This document shows positions 1 to 7,970 of a stretch of DNA of 64,000 nt, piece by piece. The stretch is taken from the NCBI RefSeq assembly GCF_900114185.1, contig NZ_FOSE01000001.1:170485-234484 (forward strand). Reading direction: 5' to 3'. Position numbers and translations under genes: made by a program. Each line of letters starts with the position of its first letter. Positions within the stretch are counted from its first letter, which is position 1. The notes beneath the pieces are model-generated. The model made no database searches. It was not told the DNA's origin and was given only the letters and a program-made list of their open reading frames with translations. Source of the DNA: Cellulomonas sp. KH9 (lineage in GTDB: Bacteria > Actinomycetota > Actinomycetes > Actinomycetales > Cellulomonadaceae).

Positions 1-290
1 CGGACCGTGCGGGCCAGGTGCAGGGCCTGCGGATGGTGTTCGCCGTGCTGATCCCGATGGTCGTCGGCCCGTTCCTGGGCGCGGCCGTGATCGTGGGCGC
101 CGACGAGACGTACGTCGACCTGGGCGTCGTCAAGCAGGTGCCGACGCCGTGGATCTTCGTCGCGGCGGCGGTCGTCGCCCTGCTCGTCGTCGTCCCCGCG
201 CGGCGGCTGCGTGACGCGCCCGTGCCCGTGCCCGCGCCCGTACCCCTGGCCGTCCCCGACGAGACCCCTGACGTGGAGGTGCCCTCGTGA
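1..290 (+). CDS. MFS sugar transporter, C-terminal fragment (5' end outside window)
   Basis: The frame is open from the first base (reading D-R-A-G-Q-V-Q-G-L-R) and ends at TGA 288-290, so this is the last ~95 residues of a longer protein; the GTG at 18 is internal. Two hydrophobic stretches are visible, followed by a short Pro/Val-rich cytoplasmic tail. The text before the first helix (GQVQGLRMVFAVLIPMVVGP) resembles the end of major facilitator sugar transporters of the glycoside-cation symporter type. Its stop overlaps the start of the GH2 gene downstream, so the two are probably co-transcribed: uptake of a glycoside, then its hydrolysis. The family call rests on a short fragment; the overlap is seen directly. 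Confidence 0.6.
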   Translation, partial: DRAGQVQGLRMVFAVLIPMVVGPFLGAAVIVGADETYVDLGVVKQVPTPWIFVAAAVVALLVVVPARRLRDAPVPVPAPVPLAVPDETPDVEVPS

Positions 291-3142
291 TGACACCGTG
301 GGGCGAGACCCTGGACCCCGACGCGATCCTCGCGGGCCCCACTGCGATCCTCGCGGCCCCCGCTGCGATCCTCGCGGAGCACCCGCGCCCGCAGCTGGTG
401 CGCGACTCCTACCTCAACCTCAACGGCCGCTGGGACCACGCGTTCACGCACGCGACCGACGAGGAGCGCCCGCAGGTGTGGGACGGGCCGATCCTCGTCC
501 CGTTCTCGCCCGAGGCGCCGCTGTCGGGCGTCGGCCGCACGCTGCAGCCCGACGAGGCGCTCTGGTACCGGCGGACGGTCACCCTCCCCGAGGGGTTCGT
601 GCGCGACCGCGTGCTGCTGCACCTCGGTGCCGTCGACCAGGACGCGCAGGTGTGGGTCGACGGCACCGACGTCGGCGGGCACCGTGGCGGGTACCTGCCG
701 TTCACGCTCGACGTGACGGACGCGCTCGCGGACGGCGACGAGCACGAGGTCGTCGTGCGGGTCCGCGACGTCACCGACACGTCGTACCGCAGCCGCGGCA
801 AGCAGAAGCTCGAGCCGGGCGGCATCTGGTACACCGCGCAGTCGGGCATCTGGCAGACCGTCTGGCTCGAGTCCGTGCCGGCGCGGTGGGTGGACCGGCT
901 CGTCCTCACCCCGGACCTGACGACCGGCGAGGTCGAGGTGACGGTCGTGCCCGGCGGGGTGCCGGCCGGCGACGACGCCCCGGACGGGACGGCGCAGGTC
1001 GTCGTCCGCGCCGACGGCCGCGAGCTGGCCCGCGCCACGGTCCGCTCCGGCGTCCCGACGCGCATCGCCCTCGGCCCCGACGTGCGCCGGTGGTCCCCCG
1101 ACGACCCCTTCCTCCACGACGTCGAGGTCACCCTGGGCGACGACCACGTGACCAGCTACGTCGGCATGCGCTCGTTCGGCGTCGGGCCTGACGCGCACGG
1201 GCGCACGCGCCTGCTGCTCAACGGCGAGCCGTACCTGCACGCGGGTCTGCTCGACCAGGGCTACTGGCCCGACGGGCTGTACACGCCGCCGTCGGACGCC
1301 GCGATGGTCCACGACATCCGCACCGCCAAGGACCTCGGGTTCACGATGCTGCGCAAGCACATCAAGGTCGAGCCGCTGCGCTGGTACCACCACTGCGACC
1401 GGATCGGGATGCTCGTCTGGCAGGACATGGTCAACGGCGGGCGGACGTACCACCCGGTCGTCGTCACGGCGCCCGTGCTGACGCCGCTGCGGCTCGACGA
1501 CTCCCGGTACCGCGCGTTCGGCCGGCAGGACCCCGAGGGCCGCGAGGAGTTCCTCGCGGAGGTCGACGCGACGGTCGAGCTGCTGCGCAGCGTGCCGTGC
1601 GTCGCGCTGTGGGTGCCGTTCAACGAGGGCTGGGGGCAGTTCGACGCCGCCGCCGTGGCCGCGCGCGTGACCGCGCTCGACCCCACGCGACCCGTCGACC
1701 ACGCGTCGGGCTGGCACGACCAGGGCGCGGGCGACGTCGTCAGCCGGCACGTCTACTTCCGCCCCTACCGGCTGTCGCGCGCCGACGCCGCCGACCCGCG
1801 CGCCGCGGTGCTCTCCGAGTACGGCGGGTACTCCTACCGTGTCCCGGGGCACACCTGGTCCGACAAGGAGTTCGGGTACCGGCGCTTCCGCGACCGCGAC
1901 GCCTTCGAGCGCGCCTACCTGCGGCTGCAGCACGAGCAGGTCGGGCCGGCGGTCGACGACGGGCTCGCGGCGTTCGTCCACACCCAGCTCGCGGACGTCG
2001 AGGAGGAGACGAACGGGCTGATGACGTACGACCGGCGGGTCCTCAAGGTGGACGCCGACGCCGTGCGCACGTCGAACCTGCGGCTGCGCGCCCGCCACGA
2101 CGCGGCCGCCGGCGTGGCTCCCGCCCGCCCGGTGCGCGTCACCGAGCGTGAGATCACCGCCCCCGTGAGCCTCACGCTGCCCGACGGCCGCTTGAACCCC
2201 GACGCGGTCGGCTGGACGCGCACACCGCTGGTGACGACCGACGGCATCGGCCGCGGCCCGCGCGGGCTGGGCCGCAACAAGCGGTGGGAGTACTGGGCGG
2301 TCACCACCCCGACGCACGTCGTCGCGCTCGTGACCTCGGCGATCGACTACGCCGCCGTCCACGGCATCTGGGTGCTGGACCGGCGGACGGGGACCGCGGT
2401 GTCGCACGACGCGATCGGTGCCCTCACCGGGTCGGTGCGGCTGCCCGGGACCCTCGGACGCGGGAAGGTCCGCACCAGCACGCGCCAGGTGAAGATCGCG
2501 ATCGACGAGGTGCCCGGCGGCACCCGGCTGCGGGCCGTGGGGCCGCGCGTGCGGGTCGACGTCGTCGCGCACCGGCCCGACGGGCACGAGTCCCTGGGTG
2601 TCGTCGTGCCCTGGTCCGACACCCTGTTCCAGTACACCGTCAAGGACGTCGCCCGCCCCGCCACGGGCACGGTGCGGGTCGACGGGATCACGTCCGACGT
2701 GCCCGCCGGGGAGTCGTGGGCGACCCTCGACCACGGCCGCGGCCGCTGGCCGTACGACGTGCGCTGGAACTGGGGAGCCGGGTCGGGGGTCACCGACGGG
2801 CGGGTCGTCGGCCTGCAGGTGGGCGGACGGTGGACGGACGGCACGGGGTCGGTCGAGAACGCGCTCGTCGTCGACGGCCGCCTCACCAAGATCAGCGAGG
2901 AGCTGGTCTGGGAGTACGACCGGGACGACTGGCACGCGCCGTGGAGCGTCACCGGCACGGACGTCGAGCTCACCCTCACGCCCTTCCACCTCAAGCAGTC
3001 CGCCACCGACCTGAAGGTCTTCGCGTCCCGCACGTCCCAGTGCTTCGGCCACTGGTCGGGGCGCGTGCGCGACGAGACGGGGACGTGGGTGCAGGTCCGC
3101 GACGTCGTCGGCTGGGCGGAGGACGTCCACAACCGCTGGTGA
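287..3142 (+). CDS. Glycoside hydrolase family 2 enzyme fused to a DUF2804 domain
   Basis: A 951-residue intracellular protein (no signal peptide). Residues ~30-220 form the GH2 sugar-binding jelly roll and ~225-320 an Ig-like linker. A TIM barrel at ~320-600 holds the NEGWGQ acid/base motif (E447) and the SEYGGY nucleophile motif (E511). After a barrel of ordinary length, residues ~618-951 match DUF2804, with R-x-x-G-x-x-R-N-K-R-W-E-Y-W at its start and a terminal CFGHWSGRV motif. DUF2804 is normally a stand-alone protein of unknown function. The enzyme should be a beta-glycosidase (galactosidase, mannosidase or glucuronidase type); the substrate cannot be read from sequence. Start is GTG 287 or the adjacent ATG 290, which overlaps the upstream stop. 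Confidence 0.85.
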   Translation: MMTPWGETLDPDAILAGPTAILAAPAAILAEHPRPQLVRDSYLNLNGRWDHAFTHATDEERPQVWDGPILVPFSPEAPLSGVGRTLQPDEALWYRRTVTLPEGFVRDRVLLHLGAVDQDAQVWVDGTDVGGHRGGYLPFTLDVTDALADGDEHEVVVRVRDVTDTSYRSRGKQKLEPGGIWYTAQSGIWQTVWLESVPARWVDRLVLTPDLTTGEVEVTVVPGGVPAGDDAPDGTAQVVVRADGRELARATVRSGVPTRIALGPDVRRWSPDDPFLHDVEVTLGDDHVTSYVGMRSFGVGPDAHGRTRLLLNGEPYLHAGLLDQGYWPDGLYTPPSDAAMVHDIRTAKDLGFTMLRKHIKVEPLRWYHHCDRIGMLVWQDMVNGGRTYHPVVVTAPVLTPLRLDDSRYRAFGRQDPEGREEFLAEVDATVELLRSVPCVALWVPFNEGWGQFDAAAVAARVTALDPTRPVDHASGWHDQGAGDVVSRHVYFRPYRLSRADAADPRAAVLSEYGGYSYRVPGHTWSDKEFGYRRFRDRDAFERAYLRLQHEQVGPAVDDGLAAFVHTQLADVEEETNGLMTYDRRVLKVDADAVRTSNLRLRARHDAAAGVAPARPVRVTEREITAPVSLTLPDGRLNPDAVGWTRTPLVTTDGIGRGPRGLGRNKRWEYWAVTTPTHVVALVTSAIDYAAVHGIWVLDRRTGTAVSHDAIGALTGSVRLPGTLGRGKVRTSTRQVKIAIDEVPGGTRLRAVGPRVRVDVVAHRPDGHESLGVVVPWSDTLFQYTVKDVARPATGTVRVDGITSDVPAGESWATLDHGRGRWPYDVRWNWGAGSGVTDGRVVGLQVGGRWTDGTGSVENALVVDGRLTKISEELVWEYDRDDWHAPWSVTGTDVELTLTPFHLKQSATDLKVFASRTSQCFGHWSGRVRDETGTWVQVRDVVGWAEDVHNRW

Positions 3143-3197
3143 CGCACGCCGCCGCGGCCGCCGGGGTGGTGCTGCGCCCCGTGGGACGGTCACCGGT

Positions 3198-3203
3198 TAG
3201 CCT
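3198..3203 (+). promoter_or_regulatory. Putative -10 box (TAGCCT) of the moxR-type operon
   Basis: The 109-nt gap between the GH2 gene and the DUF4129 gene contains TAGCCT in a TTAGCC context, 48 nt before the start codon. A GGAGG ribosome binding site follows at 3241-3245. I see no convincing -35 box. Confidence 0.35.
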
Positions 3204-3251
3204 GGCCGCGCCGTCCACCGTCGGGCGGCACCCCACCCCCGGAGGTCCTCG

Positions 3252-4019
3252 GTGCCGACCCGCTCCACCGCTGCGGTGACGGCGCTGTCCGCCCTGCTGG
3301 TGGTGCTGGCGGTGCTCGCGGCCGCGGTCGGCGGGCCGCTGTCGTTGGCGGGTCGCGGCGGCGAGGTGCCGGTGCCCACCGACACGCCGTCCGTCGAGGT
3401 GGTGACCGCCTCGCCCGCGCCGAGGCCCCCGGACCTCGACGACGTGACCACGACGTTCGAGTGGGTCGACGGGATCGTCCGCGCGCTGCAGGTCCTCGCC
3501 GCGCTCGCCGGCGTCGTCGTGCTGGTGCTGGTGGTGCGGTACCTCGCGCGGGGCTGGCGCCTGGACCGGCCCGCCGGCGACGAGGACGACGCGCCCGCGG
3601 GCGACGAGACCGACGACGAGCTCAGCGACACCGCCGTGGCCGCCCTGCGCGAGGGGGTGCGCGCGGCGAGCCGCGCCCTGGAGGACGACGTGCCACCCGG
3701 CGACGCCGTGATCGGCGCGTGGGTGGCGGTGGAGACCGCCGCGGCCCGCACCGGTGTGGTCCGCGACCCGGCGGAGACGGCCGGTGAGCTCACCGTGCGC
3801 GTGCTCGGCGCCACCCGCGCCGACCCCACGGCCACGCGCGCGCTGCTGCGGCTGTACCTGTCCGCGCGGTACGGCACGCACGGCGTCGACGCGGACGACG
3901 TGCGGCGCGCCCGCGACCTGCTGACGGTCGTGGGGCAGGGGCTGGTCCCGCGCGAGGACGGCGCGGGTGAGGACGACGCGGGCCGCGAGGACGCGACGGA
4001 CCGGGAGGCCGCCCCGTGA
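3252..4019 (+). CDS. DUF4129 domain membrane protein
   Basis: A 255-residue protein starting at GTG 3252 after a GGAGG site. A signal-like helix lies at ~7-30 and a transmembrane helix at ~80-100. The cytoplasmic C-terminal part (~125-235) has the DUF4129 pattern: helices around ALREGVRAASRALE, A-W-V-A-V-E-T-A-A-A-R-T-G and YLSARYG. DUF4129 proteins are usually found with MoxR ATPases and DUF58 proteins, sometimes joined to transglutaminase domains, and their function is unknown. Here it is the first gene of a five-gene run with GTGA/ATGA overlaps. The tail is very Asp/Glu-rich. Confidence 0.8.
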   Translation: MPTRSTAAVTALSALLVVLAVLAAAVGGPLSLAGRGGEVPVPTDTPSVEVVTASPAPRPPDLDDVTTTFEWVDGIVRALQVLAALAGVVVLVLVVRYLARGWRLDRPAGDEDDAPAGDETDDELSDTAVAALREGVRAASRALEDDVPPGDAVIGAWVAVETAAARTGVVRDPAETAGELTVRVLGATRADPTATRALLRLYLSARYGTHGVDADDVRRARDLLTVVGQGLVPREDGAGEDDAGREDATDREAAP

Positions 4020-4582
4020 CCGCGCCGCGCCCGCTGCTCCGGGCGGCGTGGGACACCGCCTGGCGGCCGCTGGCCGTCGGCGCCGCCGTCGGTGTGCTGG
4101 CGTGGGCGCTGGGCATGCGGACGCCGTCCGCGCTGGTCCTGGGCCTGGCGGCCGCGACCCTGGCGGCGGTGCTGCAACGGGTCGACACGCTGCCCGAGCC
4201 GCGCCCGGCCCGCCGCGCGCAGGCCGCGCGCGACGGCGGGCGCGGCGAGGTCCTCGACGTGGCGTGGTCCATGGTCGGCCGCGACGGCCGCGTCACCGAG
4301 CGCGCCCTGCGCCCGCTGCGCGCCGCCGGCGCACGCCGCGTCGCACGCCACGGGCTGGACCTGACGGACGACCGGCAGGCCGACGCGCTCACCGGGCTGC
4401 TGGGCCGACGCGCGTACGGGACCCTCACCCGGCGGGGCCACCCGACCCCGACCGTCGGGGACCTGACGCACACGCTCGGCGTGCTCGAGCGGCTCGGTGC
4501 CACGCGGTCGCGCACGACCGCCCCCCACGACCCCCCGGCCGCCGACGCGCGGCCCGCCCCCGACCCGAGGAGCCCCCGATGA
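4016..4582 (+). CDS. Membrane protein of the MoxR/DUF58 operon
   Basis: A 188-residue protein starting at GTG 4016 (GTGA overlap with the preceding stop). Two hydrophobic helices (~20-38 and ~41-58) are followed by an Arg/Ala-rich soluble region with no motif I can name. Position between the DUF4129 and MoxR genes, overlapping both by 4 nt, argues for tight coupling with this chaperone-like complex. It could assist membrane insertion or anchor the MoxR ring; that is inference from context only. Confidence 0.65.
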   Translation: MTAPRPLLRAAWDTAWRPLAVGAAVGVLAWALGMRTPSALVLGLAAATLAAVLQRVDTLPEPRPARRAQAARDGGRGEVLDVAWSMVGRDGRVTERALRPLRAAGARRVARHGLDLTDDRQADALTGLLGRRAYGTLTRRGHPTPTVGDLTHTLGVLERLGATRSRTTAPHDPPAADARPAPDPRSPR

Positions 4583-5559
4583 CGCCGACCCCCGCGCCGC
4601 TGCCCGTCGCCGACGTCGCCCGCAGCGGCCGTGCCGTGCTCGACGAGGTCGCCACCGCCGTCGTCGGGATGGGCGGCCCGCTGCGCGTGGCGCTCGCCGC
4701 GGTGCTGGCCGGGGGGCACGTGCTGTTCGAGGACGTGCCCGGCCTGGGCAAGACCCTCGCGGCGCGCAGCCTGGCGACCGCGCTCGGCCTGGACTTCCGT
4801 CGCATCCAGTGCACGCCGGACCTGCTGCCGTCGGACGTCACGGGCTCGTCGGTGTACGACCCGGCCACGGCCGAGTTCACCTTCCGCCCGGGGCCCGTCT
4901 TCGCCGGGCTGCTGCTGGCCGACGAGATCAACCGCACCGCCCCCAAGACGCAGTCCGCGCTGCTGGAGGCGATGGCCGAGCGGCAGGTGAGCGTCGACGG
5001 CACCACGCACCGGCTGCCCGCGCCGTTCCACGTGGTCGCCACCTCCAACCCCGTCGAGTACGAGGGCACCTACCCGCTCCCCGAGGCGCAGCTCGACCGG
5101 TTCATGGTGCGTCTGGCCGTCGGGTACCCCGGGCGGGACGCCGAGGTCGACGTGCTGGCCCGGCGCCTCGCCCGGCGCGAGGAGGGCGCGTCGGTGCGGC
5201 AGGTCGTCGACGTCGCCACCCTGCTGGCCATGCAGGCGGGCGTCGAGGCCGTCGCCGTGGACCCCGACGTGCTCGCGTACTGCGTGGACCTGGCCGCCGC
5301 GACGCGCACCCACCGCGCGGTCGAGGTCGGGGCGTCACCGCGCGGGTCGCAGGCGCTGGTGCTGGTGGCACGCGCGCTCGCGGTGCTCGACGGCCGCGAC
5401 CACGTCACGCCCGAGGACGTCAAGGAGGTCGCCGCGCCCGCGCTCGCGCACCGGCTGTCCCTCACGCCGCAGGCGTGGGCCGCGGGCCTGGCCCCCGGGA
5501 CGGTGGTGCAGGAGGTGCTCGCGCAGGTCGCGGTGCCGACGACGGCCCGCCGCGCGTGA
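4579..5559 (+). CDS. MoxR family AAA+ ATPase
   Basis: A 326-residue protein of typical MoxR length. The Walker A motif E-D-V-P-G-L-G-K-T has its lysine at K58; Walker B is L-L-L-A-D-E-I-N-R with D115/E116. Sensor 1 lies in V-V-A-T-S-N-P-V-E-Y and further MoxR signatures are PLPEAQLDRF and the C-terminal lid. MoxR ATPases act as chaperones that help mature or insert metal or cofactor into partner proteins, usually together with DUF58 or von Willebrand A proteins, which follow here. ATG 4579 overlaps the upstream TGA. Confidence 0.93.
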   Translation: MTPTPAPLPVADVARSGRAVLDEVATAVVGMGGPLRVALAAVLAGGHVLFEDVPGLGKTLAARSLATALGLDFRRIQCTPDLLPSDVTGSSVYDPATAEFTFRPGPVFAGLLLADEINRTAPKTQSALLEAMAERQVSVDGTTHRLPAPFHVVATSNPVEYEGTYPLPEAQLDRFMVRLAVGYPGRDAEVDVLARRLARREEGASVRQVVDVATLLAMQAGVEAVAVDPDVLAYCVDLAAATRTHRAVEVGASPRGSQALVLVARALAVLDGRDHVTPEDVKEVAAPALAHRLSLTPQAWAAGLAPGTVVQEVLAQVAVPTTARRA

Positions 5560-6935
5560 GCCTGCCGGAGCCGCCCCCCGCGCGGCCACCCACGTGGGGG
5601 CAGGACCCGGACCCGTCCCCGGCTCCCGCCGCGACGGGGCGGTGGACGCCCGTGCGCGCCGCGACGTGCGCCTCGGCCGCGTGCCTCGTCGTGCTGCTGC
5701 TAGGGGTCCTCGCGGGGCGTCCGGACGCCGCCGTGCTGGGCGTCGCGCCGCTGCTGCTGGCCGTGCGGGCACTGCACGGACGCCCCGCCGGGCCGGTGCG
5801 GGCCAGGTTCGAGGCCGGCGACGTGGACGACGACCCCGACGCGCGCGGCGGCGGGGGCCGGCTGCACGCCACGCTGCGCCTCGAGGGCCCGGGGCGGTGG
5901 GCCGCCGTCACCACGACGCGCCAGGGGCGCCGCGGCACCGAGGTGCTGGTGCGTCTGGCGGACGAGCGCCGGCTGCCCGTGGTGGCCCGCACCGTGCGCA
6001 CCGGGCCGCAGGAGGTCGCGACCGCGGTCGTGCAGGGCGTCGGGCTCGACGGTGCGTCGGTCGCCGAGCCGACCCCGCCGGTCACCCGCAGCACCGTGGT
6101 GCTCCCCGCGACGACCCCGCTGCTGGACCTGCCGCTGCCGAGCAGGCTGCGCGGGCTCACCGGCCCGCACGAGTCGCGCCGCCCCGGGGAGGGCGGCGGG
6201 CTGCGCGACGTCCACCCGTGGGCGCCCGGCGACCGGCTGCGCCGCATCGACTGGCGCGTGACCGCCCGCCGCTCGCCCGACCTGCGCGAGCTGTACGTGC
6301 GCCGCGAGCACGCGCAGGCCGAGGCCGTCGTCGTGCTCGTCGTCGACTCCCGCGACGACGTCGGCCCGGACCCGCGCACGTGGCGCGGGTCGGTCGCGCC
6401 CCGCCCGCAGGACGCGACGTCGCTGGACCGTGCACGGCAGGCTGCCGCGTCGCTGGCCCGCGCGTACCTGGCCGCCGGTGACCGTGTCGGCCTCGACGAC
6501 CTGGGCGTGCGCCGCCGCCCCGTGCCCCCCGGCGGCGGACGCCGGCAGCTCGACCGCATCCGGCACGCGCTGGCGCTCACGGCCCCGGAGGGGGAGCCGG
6601 CGGCACGGCTGCGCCCGCCGCGTCTGCCGTCCGGTGCGCTCGTCGTGGTGTTCTCCACCTTCCTGGACGACGAGTCGGCGGCCGTCGCGGCCCGCTGGCG
6701 GACCGCCGGGCACCGCGTGGTCGCGGTCGACGTGCTGCCGCGCCTGCGGGCGTCGGGCCTGTACGACCGCGAGCGCCTCGCGCTGCGGATGATGACGCTG
6801 ACCCGCGAGGACCGGATGGCCGAGCTGGCCGACCAGGACGTCGAGCTGGTGACGTGGCGCGACGAGCCCGCGGTCGCGCTGCGGGTGCTGGCCCGTCGCG
6901 CGCAGCGGCGCGCCGGGGCGGGGGTGGCACGGTGA
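5556..6935 (+). CDS. DUF58 domain protein
   Basis: A 459-residue protein starting at GTG 5556, which overlaps the moxR stop. Two transmembrane helices (~30-65) precede a cytoplasmic part. The DUF58 signature is clear at ~215-260: G-D-R-L-R-R-I-D-W-R-V-T-A-R then L-Y-V-R-R-E-H-A-Q-A-E-A, followed by a von Willebrand A-like fold (V-V-V-L-V-V-D-S-R-D-D). In this family the protein is the usual partner of MoxR. The order DUF4129-membrane-MoxR-DUF58-membrane is common in actinobacteria. Confidence 0.88.
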   Translation: MSLPEPPPARPPTWGQDPDPSPAPAATGRWTPVRAATCASAACLVVLLLGVLAGRPDAAVLGVAPLLLAVRALHGRPAGPVRARFEAGDVDDDPDARGGGGRLHATLRLEGPGRWAAVTTTRQGRRGTEVLVRLADERRLPVVARTVRTGPQEVATAVVQGVGLDGASVAEPTPPVTRSTVVLPATTPLLDLPLPSRLRGLTGPHESRRPGEGGGLRDVHPWAPGDRLRRIDWRVTARRSPDLRELYVRREHAQAEAVVVLVVDSRDDVGPDPRTWRGSVAPRPQDATSLDRARQAAASLARAYLAAGDRVGLDDLGVRRRPVPPGGGRRQLDRIRHALALTAPEGEPAARLRPPRLPSGALVVVFSTFLDDESAAVAARWRTAGHRVVAVDVLPRLRASGLYDRERLALRMMTLTREDRMAELADQDVELVTWRDEPAVALRVLARRAQRRAGAGVAR

Positions 6936-7573
6936 GCGCGCGGTTCGGCTCCGAGGGGTTCGGGGCGTGGGTGCTGGACCGGATCGGCCCGACGGCGCGC
7001 GCACCGCGCGGGCGCGGCGAGCAGCCGGAGGTCACCGTGCGGACCGGTCCGGCCGTGCCCGCGGCCGCCGTGCGGGCGGTGCTCGCGCTGGCCGCGGTGG
7101 CGGCCGCCCTCGTCGCGGGCACGATGCCCGGCGGGGTGGTGCCGCCCGGGGTCCTCACGCTGCTGGTGGTGGTCGCGCTCGCGCCCGCGGTGGTGCCGCG
7201 CGCGCCGGTGGCGGCGCTCCTGGTGCTGGTCGTGGGGGTGCGGGTGCTGCTCGCCGACCCGGCGTCGCCGCTGGTGCTGGCGGTGCTCGTGCTGGCCCTG
7301 CACGTGGTGCTGCGGCTCGCGGCCGTCGTCGCCCGGGTCGGGTGGCGGGGGCGGATCGAGGTCGCGGTCCTCACGGACGACCTGCGGGCGGCGGTGGCGG
7401 TGCAGGTCGGTGCGCAGGCGCTGGCGCTGCTCGCCGGGGCGGTGCTGGGTGCCGGGGGTGCCGCGGGCACCGGTGGCTGGCACGTGGTCGGGATGCTGGC
7501 GGTCGTCGGGCTGGCCGCGACCGCGATGGTCCGGCCGGTGCGGCCGTGGTGGCGGGGGCAGCCGGACGCGTAG
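6932..7573 (+). CDS. Integral membrane protein, last gene of the MoxR operon
   Basis: A 213-residue protein starting at GTG 6932 (GTGA overlap). After ~50 soluble residues there are about five or six hydrophobic helices rich in Val/Ala/Leu, ending in an Arg-rich tail (V-R-P-W-W-R-G-Q). No family is recognised. A strong hairpin lies two bases after its TAG stop, so it probably closes the transcription unit. Confidence 0.6.
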   Translation: MSARFGSEGFGAWVLDRIGPTARAPRGRGEQPEVTVRTGPAVPAAAVRAVLALAAVAAALVAGTMPGGVVPPGVLTLLVVVALAPAVVPRAPVAALLVLVVGVRVLLADPASPLVLAVLVLALHVVLRLAAVVARVGWRGRIEVAVLTDDLRAAVAVQVGAQALALLAGAVLGAGGAAGTGGWHVVGMLAVVGLAATAMVRPVRPWWRGQPDA

Positions 7574-7574
7574 C

Positions 7575-7595
7575 GGTGGGCCCCGGGCGCCCACC
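7575..7595 (+). terminator. Hairpin terminator after the MoxR operon
   Basis: Perfect 7-bp arms, GGTGGGC at 7575-7581 and GCCCACC at 7589-7595, with a 7-nt loop, starting two bases after the stop codon. There is no U-run, as is usual for intrinsic terminators in GC-rich actinobacteria. Confidence 0.6.
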
Positions 7596-7670
7596 CGACC
7601 CCAGCACCACCGCAGGGCGGCTCCGTCCCCGGGCCGCCTCGTCGCCCTGCCGCCGCCCTGCGCGGCGCCC

Positions 7671-7676
7671 TAGCGT
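7671..7676 (+). promoter_or_regulatory. -10 box (TAGCGT) for a leaderless WXG-like gene
   Basis: TAGCGT ends 6 nt before ATG 7683 and there is no Shine-Dalgarno sequence between. This spacing fits transcription starting at the A of the ATG. Confidence 0.45.
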
Positions 7677-7682
7677 CGCGGC

Positions 7683-7970
7683 ATGTCGACGACGGTCATC
7701 GAGTCCGCGCTCGCGGACGTGCGGGCGCACCTGGCGGCCGCGCAGGTCGTGGTGGTGGGCGCGAGCGCCGTCACGTGGACGGGCGCGGCGGCCGACGCGG
7801 CGGACGGACGACGGACCGCGCTGCTCGCCGCGGTGCGCACCTGCCGGGCGGCGCTCGACGACGCCGACCGGCTGCTGGCGGCCGTGCGGCGCGCCGAGCG
7901 GCAGTGCGTCCTCCCGGCCCCTCTCGCGACCGGCGCACCGGTCGGTGGGACGGTGCCGCCGTGGGGGTGA
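7683..7970 (+). CDS. Small WXG100-like helical protein, possible secretion partner
   Basis: A 95-residue protein with an amphipathic helix (~5-28), a V-T-W-T-G turn (WXG at ~33-35) and a second helix (~38-72), then a short Pro/Gly tail. This matches the WXG100/ESAT-6 layout of helix-WXG-helix, though the first helix is more hydrophobic than usual. Its stop overlaps the start of the lipase-like gene by 4 nt, so the two should be made in step. In type VII systems such small proteins often pair with a larger effector. Assignment to WXG100 is from pattern only; an unrelated helical protein remains possible. Confidence 0.55.
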   Translation: MSTTVIESALADVRAHLAAAQVVVVGASAVTWTGAAADAADGRRTALLAAVRTCRAALDDADRLLAAVRRAERQCVLPAPLATGAPVGGTVPPWG

